From positions 694,501-758,500 of the forward strand of contig JAPWGK010000009.1 of the NCBI GenBank assembly GCA_029641185.1: 64,000 bases of DNA, in the 5' to 3' direction. Below are positions 10,869 to 21,900 of the stretch, piece by piece. Both the position numbers and the translations under genes were made by a program. The stretch comes from Pseudofabraea citricarpa. Its lineage: Eukaryota > Ascomycota > Leotiomycetes > Helotiales > Dermateaceae. The first letter of the stretch is position 1; every line of letters begins with the position of its first letter. The notes beneath the pieces were generated by a model that worked only from the letters and a program-made list of their open reading frames with translations, searched no databases and was not told the DNA's origin.

Positions 10869-12605
10869 ATGGCAGTACGCATGAGATCAATAACCCCATT
10901 GGTTCACGATTTACCAAATATTGAAATTGAGAACAGTAGTGGTTCCTGCTGGACTTGCCTTGAAAGTGGGACTACCTGTGACCTTTCTCTTCCCAGTAAG
11001 CGCACCCCAACGATGAAATTGATTCATCTTTACATCTTTTATATTAAATATAGCAATAAACTAGTTTGTAAAACATGTATTCGCCAGCGACGAAAGTGCG
11101 CCGGCTACGGTGTGAGACTACGCTGGGACAAACGGAGAGCTAGAAGAGCTTCGTGTAAGCTATTAAACCTTGATATCATCACATCAAATATTTAACCCGT
11201 ACATATAGCTTCAAAGGGCCCTTCTGTCATCTCCTCTCTATCTCCTTTGGGTCTGGGTCTCACAGAAACAAAATATCTCGAACATTTCATTAGTGAGTAT
11301 ATATTATTGCAAGTATGTTTAAATTTGAAATAACCTCTAGATCATTAGATCATCTCGCAAGAATTGCCTTGGCTATAGACTATGCCGAAAACGGCTACAG
11401 AATGTTAGTGCCAATGGCTCTACAAACTCCAAGTCTGTTGAATGTCCTTCTGGCACTTGGCGCGTCCCATATCAGCAAATGGCAACAGGTTGAGGATGTC
11501 GAATCACGAAAGTATCTCAAAACGGCTCTTTCAGAACTTCAAACTTCTATCAGAAAGCCCGAAGTTTCCAAGAAGGAAAGTACATTGGCTACAATTTTAT
11601 GTTTAGTATCATACGAGGTAAGGCAGCCTACAACAAGAAAATAATTATTATTATATTGACTAAAAGTCAGCTCTTCAACGGCTCAACTTATTGGATACAT
11701 CATTACCGAGGAGTTGCAGGCTGGGTGCGATCTCACGGAGATTGTTCAGATGTGAATCCTTTTCTAAAAACTTGGATCTCTTTACTCGAAACACAAACTG
11801 CAATGAACCTCGGTACAACTTTGATACCGGAGGCTCAGAACTGGCTTCCTTGCACTGAAGAATGGCAGTTTCCAAGTTCCGCTATCGATCCGTTCTTGGG
11901 CTGCTCAGTTCAACTTCCAAAGCTAATGGTACGTACAAGGCATTCGATTGGCAAACAAGCTCTATGACTGATAGGATATAGTTCAGAGCTGGAGAGCTAA
12001 GTAGTAGATCAAGATGCTTCCAACTTCTCAGCCCAGATGAGGAAGAGCTACAGAGTATTCACAACGATGGCCAGAACCTTCTGTCGAAAATCCGAGCAGC
12101 TAAAAGAACGGACTTCAGTATGGAACCTTCATTAGCAGTGTCTTGTGACACATCCGGTGGCAAGTTGAACTCGAAGGATGATTTCTCTCAACCATTAGTG
12201 TCTCGCTGTGTGATTGCTGCTGCGGAGATCTTCCGGCTAGCTATGTACATATATGTGTTCCGCACGCTCCATGAGCCTTCAATTCCGCTCGATCAAGAGG
12301 CTCAAAAGGCTTACGACGATGTGTTTGAGCTCTTACCGAGTGTTCCGGATGCAATGGGTCCAGGCTCCAATCTCGGTTGGGCATTTGTTGTTGTCGGATC
12401 TGAATCAGATTCCGCGGATGATCGTGAGTATTTGCGATGCCGTTGGCGTGGTATTATCTTGTTGGGTATGAATCAGAGCAAGTCAGGGGATAGAGTCATG
12501 GAAGAAGTATGGAGATGTAGAGATATGGCATTGCAAGGTAAACGTGCTTTCAAGAGATGGCAAGATATCATTACCAATATGAAAGAGCAGGGAATCTTTG
12601 TCTAG
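10869..12605 (+). CDS. Zn2Cys6 transcription factor (Fungal_trans_2-like)
   Basis: Proposed exons 10869-10995, 11065-11154, 11209-11292, 11349-11617, 11671-11928 and 11982-12605 give 483 aa. Removing intron 1 places Cys27-x2-Cys30-x6-Cys37-x6-Cys44-x2-Cys47-x6-Cys54 in register (CWTC...CDLSLPICKTC...RRKCAGYG). The middle part (NHLARIALAIDYAENGYR, LLNVLLALGASHIS, WIHHYRGVAGWVRSHG) matches the DUF3468/Fungal_trans_2 type of regulator. Intron 1 is 69 nt and has no in-frame stop, so an unspliced mRNA would still be read through with 23 extra residues inside the zinc cluster. It lies between the amine oxidase and the permease and may control one or both. Exon ends are predictions, and the 11293-11348 intron is the least certain. 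Confidence 0.78.
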
Positions 12606-13194
12606 CTATGAATTTCGAGAATAACTTGTACTGAAAAATAAAACTCCTTGGTACCCCGAAGTAGATCATTCAATCAGCGAGCCATCAGAACAGCTAGCTG
12701 TAGCTGGGGTGCATGATAGCAATAGACTCAATGTATGGTGGAGTCTATCTGTCGCATGACTGCCGTACACAGATAAGTACCATGCACCATCTCCCAATGG
12801 AGCCAATCACGGGTTAATCCGTCTGCCCCATACCCCGCATACTGATATCGCGTACAGGCCGGCCCCAGCTCGGGCCCGAGGAGATACCAATTTGGGATTG
12901 CGAAAAGTAAGTTTAAGCACAGAAATGAAAGCACGGAAGATCGAATAATTGGAAGGTTAAGGAGGGGAAAGACAATAGGGAAAGCAACTTGCTCGCTTAT
13001 TCTTCGCTTAACAATCTAAGAGATCCACAGATAAGACTGGGCGTCTACACTTGTACCTCCTGGTCATTCTTCATTTGTAGATAAGAAGGTGTGCAAGACT
13101 TGTATCTTTGAATAAATCATAGGTTCACATGAATCTTTGAAAGAAATTTTTTGATTATATTTTAACCATATCTTTTTTGCAACGGATAAAGATC
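12606..13194. other. Promoter region of the permease
   Basis: 589 bp without a gene. It holds a CGG-N6-CCG site at 12810-12821 and a GGCCGGCC block near 12857, both also seen in the FAD monooxygenase/P450 promoter. Confidence 0.55.
12810..12821. promoter_or_regulatory. Candidate Zn2Cys6 dimer site CGGGTTAATCCG
   Basis: An inverted CGG pair with six-base AT-rich spacing, 374 bp upstream of the permease start. It has the same geometry as the site at 5266-5277. A function as a regulator site is inferred from the known binding mode of Zn2Cys6 dimers. Confidence 0.4.
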
Positions 13195-15300
13195 ATGTCG
13201 AACTCGGCGATTCAGCCTTCAGCAGTTGAAGACTCAATTGAGGCTATAGCCTCTGATGACCAAATTGCCCAGGAAGCTATTGGAAAGAAACCAGCCTTTG
13301 ACCGTCGATTTAATGTATGGACTGCCATGGGCATCACTATCTGTATCAGCGGAACAGTAAGCACAATTGTTCTTTAGTCCCCTTCGTTCTACAAACTAGC
13401 AGGGACATTCGTTAACGGAAGAAAAATTAGTGGGAAGGCATCAGTGCCGTTCTTGTTCAGGCCTTGACTTTAGGGGGGCCGGTATCTCTTCTTTATGGCT
13501 ACCTCCTTTGCGCTGTGACTATGATTTGTGTCGCTGCTTCTCTTGCCGAGCTTTCTAGGTATATAAACAGCTGTGCTCTATTAATTTGTGCATTGAAGCT
13601 AATCCAATTAGTATATGGCCATCATCTGGAGCACAATATCACTGGACAGCAGAGTTGGCACCTCCCCGAGCGCGAATTTTCATGGTGAGCCTCCTCTAAT
13701 TCCAATATTTTACAACTATTGGTTTAATACCGGTCAGTCTTGGTTCGCTGGATGGATTGTCATAGGCTATCTCTGGACAGCTTCCGTAGCCTGTGCAATT
13801 GGTGTTGCTTCCCAAGTCCAATCATATGTCATTGTTGGCAATGCAACATATGGAGACCATGCTGAAAGATGGCACGTTTACGTAGTAAGCATCAGACCTC
13901 GAATTTCTCCAAGTGTATTCCATACTAACATGATCAGATGTATCTTTTTATCTGCCTTCTTGCTCTGATCGTGAATCTCTGGGGGATGAAATGGGTCCAT
14001 AACTTAAATATCGTCGGTTCGTACTCCCCGCATAGCAAACATGAATTGTGAAAAGAGAGCTCACAGAGTTTATATAGCAATGGTTATCCACATCCTCGGA
14101 TATTTGGCCACAATTATAATCTTCCCAGCTATGACCGAGAATAAGAATGATGCGAAATTTGTCTTCACAACGTTCATCAATAATTCTGGTTGGAAATACG
14201 ACGGTGTGGCTTTTTGTGTTGGTATTATGACTTCTATGTTTGGTTTTGGGGGGATTGAAACTGCAGCCCATTTTGCAGAGGAGATCAAACATGTTACAAC
14301 GAGTTTACCTCGTGCGAGTACGTGTTTCCTACAATCGATCTTGACGGGGAACATCTTATACTAACATTTCGAAGTATTTTGGACAGTCTGTGTCAATGCC
14401 ATCATGGTGTTCCCTTGGATCATCACTCTTCTTTACTGCCTTGGAGATATTAACAAGCTGCTTGCGAGTCCAATTGCCCTTACTAGTCCAATTACAGTGG
14501 TAAGTATCCATCCTTTCTGTATGACTAACGCCACTCATAAAAGACAGGTATATCTCAACACGACAGGAAGTCCAGCAGCGGCTATTATCCTGAGCTGCAT
14601 GGGATCCTATCTAGCATTCATTGGAACAGCTGATTCACTTGCAGCCGCATCACGAGCTGTTTGGGCCATGGCACGAGACAATGCAATTCCTGAGCCCTTT
14701 CGACGGTTGCATCCTACCTTGAATGTTCCAGTATGGTGCATTATCGTATGTTGGGTGCCTGAATGTCTCATCGGCATGATATATATCTGGAATAGGACTG
14801 CATTCTACGGAGTCACTTCTGGTGTTCTTTCCCTCTATACCATTTCGTTCATGATTCCAATAGGCACGCATCTTCTATACGCGAGAAGGAATGTGCAAAT
14901 CACTTATGGCCCATGGAACCTCGGTCGTTGGGGATATCCAATCAATACTGTGGCTTTTTGCTGGTCCGTTTTCATACTGATCTTTCTATGCTTTCCTTCT
15001 TATCAACCTCTTACGTCTGCAAATATGTAAGTTTAATTAATCTTCACTTCTCTCTTCAATTTATAAAAAGGGGTTAAACGGGACTAATCACTTCTCCTAT
15101 TTAGGAACTACGCAGTTGCTATTATAGGATCCTTTACATTTCTTTCTATTATCACATATGTGATTTATGGGCGAAAACACTTCATCGGTCCCGTGGTGGA
15201 AATAACGGACGGGTATGTCGAGTCTGATAACCACTTGAAGCAAACTATGACTGCGGAGAATGTTTCGGAATCGGGAGATTCCAATGTAAAGAGAGAGTAA
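13195..15300 (+). CDS. Amino-acid/GABA/choline-type permease (APC superfamily)
   Basis: Nine exons (13195-13356, 13431-13558, 13612-13684, 13738-13884, 13938-14016, 14069-14317, 14375-14499, 14548-15026, 15105-15300) give 545 aa. The start at 13195 is the first ATG. The family signature of fungal amine/amino-acid permeases is present: FNVWTAMGITICISGT, WEGISAVLVQALTLGGP, PSSGAQYHWTAELAPP, FGGIETAAHFAEE and ASRAVWAMARDNAIP. About twelve hydrophobic segments are evident, with hydrophilic termini. It is a plasma-membrane importer of an amino acid, GABA, choline or related amine. Between a regulator and a DAO-type oxidase it probably supplies the substrate of the cluster. Its specificity cannot be told from sequence. 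Confidence 0.9.
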
Positions 15301-16200
15301 ATCACAAATTGTTTAAGCTCTTAACTCTGCGAAAATCTACGTACGAAAAGGAGCTAGCGTATATGTTATCAGGGTGTAAGAATCTTAGAGTTACTCTCGA
15401 CCCATGCTTATGTGTGAAGATTTGCCCTTTCCAAGACACTCAACTAGAGGACTTTCAATTGGATATTATCTTTAAGTTCTATGTCTTTCTAATTCTTTTT
15501 ATGGCTGACAATGTTTCAATAAGAAAAAATGTGCTAAGTCTCAAGAGTCGCTGTTATCTATTACTATACTTGGAATGAATCTTGTAGCCTGAACAGCTAC
15601 TAAAGTTTGAACAGGTGCTATAATCCCCAGATAGGTTTTTTTTTACTACGAAGTTAAGTTTCGCTAACATACTGTGTACCTGGGCGGATAATACTTTTGT
15701 GGAATTGTTTGAGTTCCTCGAACAAAGATTGGCATACGAGAAAGATTATGGTCTAGTTACGAAGAAGAACTCTGCAGGTGGTTGGGAGCAGGTTTAAAAA
15801 GGGGACGATTAAACGGTCGAGGCACAAGGATGTTTGCCAAGATGAGATGAGTCAAGAATTTGCAAAAGACTTGCTAGCGAACGGGATTTGAGGGATCTCG
15901 CGAAAGCAAGAACTTGAGGAGAGCGATGAATTCGAATCGTAACCAAACCTAACAACTTTCACCACACAACTGTGATAAGCTGTGCTTTTGGCTCACCTTG
16001 TTTATGCAGCATACCATTTCGATCCAATTACGCGCCCATCCCATTTATGTACCTTTCAGCTACCATGTTCGCAGCTCGCTTAAAACCCACTAGCACACGC
16101 CCTTCGACGATATACAAATGCGCCATCTCGCCGACCCGACAAGAGTAAACACCTTTCATCCAACTCTTTCCCAGAGAGAAGAAAAACATCAATATCCACA
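15301..16200. other. Intergenic between permease and DAO-like oxidase
   Basis: 900 bp. A 270-base open frame at 15309-15578 has no recognisable content and is not called. A half-site CGGATAAT (15685-15692) repeats one half of the palindrome at 5266. The rest holds no feature I can support. Confidence 0.45.
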
Positions 16201-17252
16201 ATGCCAGAGACCATCGGTATCATCGGGGCTGGAATCACAGGTCTAGCCTGTGCCTCAGTCCTATCTCCCAAATACAATGTGACTATCATAGCACGAGATC
16301 TACCCGGCGATCTCGGATTAGACTGGGCGAGTCCATGGTACGATATCCCTCCTCGTAAGGAACATACTCGTTGCCTCGGCTAACGTTTTATATTTGGTGA
16401 GGGAAAAGGGCTGGAGCTGTATTCCACCCCCAGAAAACGAGCGATAAGATAAAGCAAGAGATGCAAATCACAGCATTTAAATACTACTGGTCGCTAGCCC
16501 AAACCGATCCCTCCAGTGGTGTGAAAACGTATCCCATGACAGAATACATGGACGACAGCGCCAACGACGACACAACATGGTATAAAACTCTAATGCCGGA
16601 TTACCAACCTATTATAGCAGCGAACTTTCCTGCCGGTGTTACATTCGGTGCTACATACACCACAGTAGCTATCAACCCTGAGATCTTTCTGCCGTGGATT
16701 CACGCCAGGCTCGTCGCTAAAGGAATCAAGTTCATTCGAGGCGAAGTGCGTTCTATCGCAGAAGCTCGCGCCGTGACGAAAGCGAGGATCATCGTGAACG
16801 CATCCGGACTCGGAGCGAGACAACTCGCAGGTGACGAGTCTGTGAAGCCCGTGAGGGGGCAGACGATGTTCGTGAAGACGGATTTCGAGCGCTTGATCAT
16901 GCGCGAGGGTGCAGAGTATACTTATGTGATTCCGAGAGCAGGCTCGGGAGGTGTGATTATCGGTGGTATCAAATCGGATCGCCTAGATGCCCAGGTGGAT
17001 CACGATTTGAAAGGCGATATCCTGATGCGTGTTAATCGCCTTACGGAAAATGCCTTTGGAAAGGTGGATCTGACGTCTGTCAGGGATATTGTAGGGTTTA
17101 GACCTGGGAGAACCGATGGGTTGAGAGTTGAGAGGGAGGGCGACGTCGTGCATGCTTATGGAGTTGCAGGAGCCGGTTATATCTATTCTCTGGGAGTGGC
17201 AGAAAAAGTGAAGAACTTGATTGAGGAGGAAGTATTTCGTGCAAAACTATGA
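16201..17252 (+). CDS. FAD-dependent D-amino-acid-oxidase-like protein with peroxisomal signal
   Basis: Exons 16201-16337 and 16409-17252 (71-nt intron) give 326 aa. The Rossmann motif IGIIGAGITGLACAS is at residues 5-19. After splicing, SPWAGAVFHPQ gives the DAO-type segment following the first FAD motif. YPMTEYMDD and VHAYGVAGAGYIYSLGVAE correspond to later DAO-family motifs. The protein ends in AKL, a functional class of PTS1, so peroxisomal import is expected, in line with H2O2 production. DAO-family enzymes oxidise D-amino or related amino acids to imino acids. It may also act on sarcosine-like or D-Asp-like substrates. It fits the amine-oxidising theme of the cluster. Confidence 0.88.
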
Positions 17253-17597
17253 GTACATGCGAAGGCATTACACAGATACAGCATTTGGAGGTGCCAAGTT
17301 TCATATGTTAGAGATCACCAACCATTACGGCTGTTGCATATAGCTAGTTAATCAAATCGTTAGTATGATAATCTACTTGGTCGACTTAATTCACAACCTA
17401 GAAAAAAAAGCAAAGTCACATCTTCACAGCCATCTAATCTGATGAACTTATGAACAGTCATCTTATTTGTAAAAATATATACAGCAGAACGAAATCCCTT
17501 CACCATCTACCCATATTCCAAATCCCCAATCATAAAGCCCATCCTATAAATCAACGCTAAAACAAACATCAGCTACCAGTCTCTCACAATCAAACGA
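17253..17597. other. Convergent 3' region
   Basis: 345 bp between the ends of the DAO-like gene and the convergent secreted-protein gene. It is AT-rich with an A-run near 17402 and presumably holds both terminators. Confidence 0.5.
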
Positions 17598-18990
17598 CTA
17601 AGCCGGTCCCTCCATGACTAAATTAGCAATGGTACAAGTCGTAACACCAGCCGAGGTAGCCACCACGGGAGTAGACATGGTATATTTCGTATTACTGTCA
17701 TAATTAACCGGCGGGCTGTTTTCAGTTGTTAGAGACCTCATTCTAGAACGTTTTTAAAAAAAAAGGGGGAAGCAAAAGCAGACTTACTTGGTACACCAAG
17801 CCGTCTCGGTAGTGTTCATGACCTTTGATTTTCAAATCAGCAATACTTCGAGGGAAATTGAAAAGAGAGAACTTTTTACCATGACGATATTGTTCCACTC
17901 CAGGGCGCCAAAATCCCACGTCACGTCATAGAGCTCGATTGCGAGAAGAGCCTGTAGGGTTGATGAAAATTAGCACTAGAAACCCATACCATGCCTCATC
18001 CATCTTCGGTGGGATTTAAAAACGAACCTGGTTGAAATTCTTATATGCTATAGGAAAAACAGTCGTTAGTTGCATACCCTTCAGAAAGCTATGGGAATTA
18101 TGGGAAGTCTTTACCTAATGCGAAGTCATTCGGGACCTCTTGCGTTCCCTCCGTCATCGTCGATGTCCAGTTCGTATCATCGGTTCGCTTCATATCGATG
18201 GAAACTGACGCTCCTCCCGCCACCTTTTTTCTTTGGTCAGAAAAGAAACAAAACAAAACTGACAAACGAGAATTCTCGAGAAATGCATTGTTGCACTCAC
18301 ATTGAATCCGCCTCCCCAGGGAAGACTGGGATTGCTATTTTGTCCATCAGTAACTTGTTCTGATTGAGAAGGAAGAAAAAGAACATACCTGCAACACCAC
18401 CCCGAACCAATCCACCACGTCCCCGATCTGCCATCCAGAACCTCCTGGTAAACACCTGCACATAAATAGTCGTCAGAAATCCAACTTGTCTTTTCTTCTC
18501 TAATTCTATTTCTTCTTCTTCTTTTCATGAAAAAGAAAACACGATCAAGTCATAGAGTCAGAAGAAAGAAGAAATCCGCATACCAGAAGTCCCGACATCC
18601 TGCAGACCCGGCCACAGGTAGTAAGTGCCTGCTTTCGGCAGCGTAGGGATGACCATATCCATAGAGAACTAGATTTAATTCTTAGCACCAGGATACAACA
18701 CATGCTCCCAACTTTGGAGATCGAAAAGGAGAAGAACAATAAAGACGAAAAGGAACACGAACTTCTATGAACTGGGCATCTGTGCTCGGAGTAAGCCACA
18801 TCAGGTAGTTCCTACAGTAACGTCGTCAGAATAAATATCCATATGCAAGATTTAAGCCGTCTTTTTTCTCTTCTATTTTCCGTTTCTTTCTCTTTTGAGA
18901 TAAGGAGCAGGGCAGGACATACCACGACACGGCAGAGACTTGATCGAGGCATAGAGCCGCGACGGCGCAGAAGAGCGAGAGTGACCTCAT
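17598..18990 (-). CDS. Secreted protein of unknown family, ten short exons
   Basis: No single long open frame exists here; the gene was assembled from splice signals. Minus-strand exons are 18990-18923, 18811-18763, 18668-18584, 18455-18389, 18334-18301, 18223-18115, 18047-18028, 17951-17880, 17822-17788 and 17715-17598, giving 218 aa with every junction in frame. The start MRSLSLFCAVAALCL... is a clear signal peptide cleaved near QVSA-VSW. The mature part is Trp/Gly-rich: NYLMWLTPSTDAQFIE, TYYLWPGLQDVG, RSGTWWIGSGWCC and LPWGGGF. These patches suggest a beta-rich, lectin/concanavalin-like extracellular fold, but I cannot name the family. Four Cys remain in the mature part (Cys-Cys adjacent, two near the end). 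It is convergent with the DAO-like gene. The ninth exon boundary is the least certain. Confidence 0.75.
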
Positions 18991-21900
18991 GACGATTTAT
19001 GTATTGAACTATTTCTCTCTTCCGATAAAGTACGCAAAACGAAATTCTAAAAGGTGCAAAAAGCGAGAGTGAAGGTAAAGCAGAACAAGAGAGAAAGAAG
19101 CGATCTTTTCTTCTTTTCTTCGGGGAGAGAGAAGTGCATTTAAATAAGCCCCCTGTCTTTTGCATCCACGTAGCTACCTACCTACTTTACACGAGGAAGA
19201 TAAGCCACAGACAAGCCCCTTGTATCCGTTCCTTCACCCATCACCCTGGCTGCGCACGTCGTCCTGCAGTACAGTACAGTATATAACCCTCCTATGATAG
19301 GCCCTCGCTCAGGAGGTTGCAGAAAGATCAACGCTCTGCTGAACCGCAAGGGGAAGCATAGCTAGGGAAATTAAGACGGGCAACGACGGGCCGGTGTCCT
19401 GGACAGGAAGCAAGAAATAAAAAAAAAAAACGCAGCGAGCGAGCAATCAACGCGGGAGAATGGGAGAGAACCCAATGAGAACATTCTCCAGGATTGGGAG
19501 TGGAGCGCATAGCCTGGTTACTGTAGAAGGAGGTAGCATACGAAATGGGAAGGAGGCTGCAAACCATACAACAACGGCTCTCAACTGCCGGAGGAGAGAT
19601 AGAGATAAAACAAGAAGAACCGAAGCGGATGTAACGATAAGATAAGAGGTAGATTGCATAGGCAACTATGGAGTACCGTACGGCTGTGCGAGATTTAGCA
19701 TAAAGGATTCCTGGGCTGGGCTTTTTCTCTCTATGTTTTGGCTTGTGATGATTTAACGAGATCCTCCTTTTGCTTTGGGGGAAACAACGACCCCGCTTCG
19801 TTTGTGTTTTGAAACGGAGAGGGGTTCGCTCTCGTCGCGTCTTAATTGCTGTCTGTCTTGTCGCCTGCTCTGGTGCCTGCCTTCCTGTCGCTTAATAAAT
19901 AGATAAAGGGGGTGGTTCAGGTTGAGATGGGTTCGAGTGTTTATGTGCAAGTCCTGATTTTATGTTTATAGAAGGAGGGGTTTTGGAGATAAGGATTGCT
20001 GTATTTTGCTAAGCAGACTTGTATCCATATTTATGCTGTTCATCTGTATTGATATGTTACTTGGCAAGACCACTTCAAACGAGCGTACCTATTTGTTGAT
20101 ATATGAAGGGAAGGAGAAGTTGCGATTACATGTGATCGTGAATTTGCGCATGCGCACCTGGTTGAGAAAGGAGTTTGTTTTGTCTTCTCGGAGGAAATAT
20201 AAGCAATCGCTTCGGACATAATTCGATGCCAAGACACATTCCCCAGAATCCAAAAATGTTCCCTTGAATATCCTGCACGTAATTTGGTTGTATGCTGGAA
20301 CAGAAACAAATAATGCGGATGATTCCTTCTTGAAAGTATTAGGTCTTTTTTTGGTGAAGAAGCTGTAATCTATATTTATAGTGAAATTATCACTAATTTT
20401 GACCGTCGAGTAATCTCACAACCGGTTGACAGGTTCTAATATCCGACAAAAGGTTTTGGTCTATCTCCGACATCTGCACAGATTCCTTCAGACTGAAAAG
20501 ACTTCTAGTAAAATTAATCTGGCTAATATTAGGACGTCTGAATTTCTCAGGGAAACGCTGTTGCCGCGCCTGGTAGGAAGAAGGGTGCAGTGAGAATGAG
20601 AAAGACAAGCCACTGCCACAAAAATAGCAACGTATGATGAGATTTAATCGCGCATAGTAAAACCACAACTATGATTCCTCTTTTAGCCGTCTGATCTCAC
20701 TACCAAACAAAAATAAGCCAGGTAAAATCATTGTGCGAAAAACCCGAAAACTATTTCGAATATCACACATAACTAGGAGCAACAAAGTAAAGATATTGAA
20801 AACTACGCAGCAGCAGAACTGTGCTTATCTTTCCATCTTCAGTAGCCAATGATGATATGTGAAGTATTTCGAGAATAGATCCCGTCGGACCGACGAAGGC
20901 TTTTTTGCTGTCGTAAGATATTCCCAAATGTGTCTGGCTGCTCATGTTGCATTACTTATCACTGGTGGAAATAACCATCCAACTCGGAAAACTCATTCCG
21001 GCCGAAGTTTTCCGTGAACCAGATCAAGCAACGACTGGGCTTGTCCATCTCGCATCATGAGAGGAAGGCAAAGACGGCGAAGGAGGCGCAAGATGTCTTT
21101 GAATACCTCTCGCTCTTCCACGTCCACACGTTGTCTGATGTATCACAATCTGGGGCAGTAATCAACGTGGCAAATGCCACAGAAAAAAAACTGTCCAAAT
21201 CCACCTATCCCGCATATCCCACTCAGGGTAAGACGGCAAATCGCAGTGGGCATGAAGAGGAATGATATATGATATATATCAAGAAAAGGGGACACATCTG
21301 TGAGAATTGCAGCCTTCTTGTTAAGTAAGGGTTCTCCACCCCCACGATGCTAGTGCGCCGTCGCTCTCTTAACTTACCAGAATTTGCGCCTGGTGGCTGA
21401 GATCGTGGCATGTATGCATCGGGAAAATCTTGCCGTCATCTTCGAACTTAAATCTGCCAATGGCGGGCAGAGTGCCAGATATCACGACCTGACGCTCTGA
21501 GCGGCGATTAACAGCAAGGAATCGTATTCGATGTAAGTTAATCTAGAACGCAAGACGCCGAATCTCGTATTTCTGCCGAAGAGGCCGGTCATTTCGAGGC
21601 ACGGATAGTGGCCGTCGTGGTCTTCTCTATGTGTCATAATTCCACTTTTGAAGCAGCGAAACCTGCGGAGACGCGCATTTGACCGAGAGTGTATTTCACA
21701 TTGAGTAAGTGAAAAAGAAGGTTGGAAGACTTGTCAGGATCGAGTTGGGATGACAGCTCAGCCATGTCAGAATGGAATGAGGGGCGGTAGGGATTAAAGG
21801 AGGGGTAGCGGGGCAGAACTACAGTAAAGAGAATCACTGTAGAGTCTAGACATGAATCATTTGACTAGAGCGGCTATGATTTCCACCGCAGTAGTATATG

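Noticed and set aside
15309..15578. 89-codon frame downstream of the permease
   Set aside because: AT-rich, no recognisable content and no clear promoter; likely 3' untranslated or intergenic DNA.
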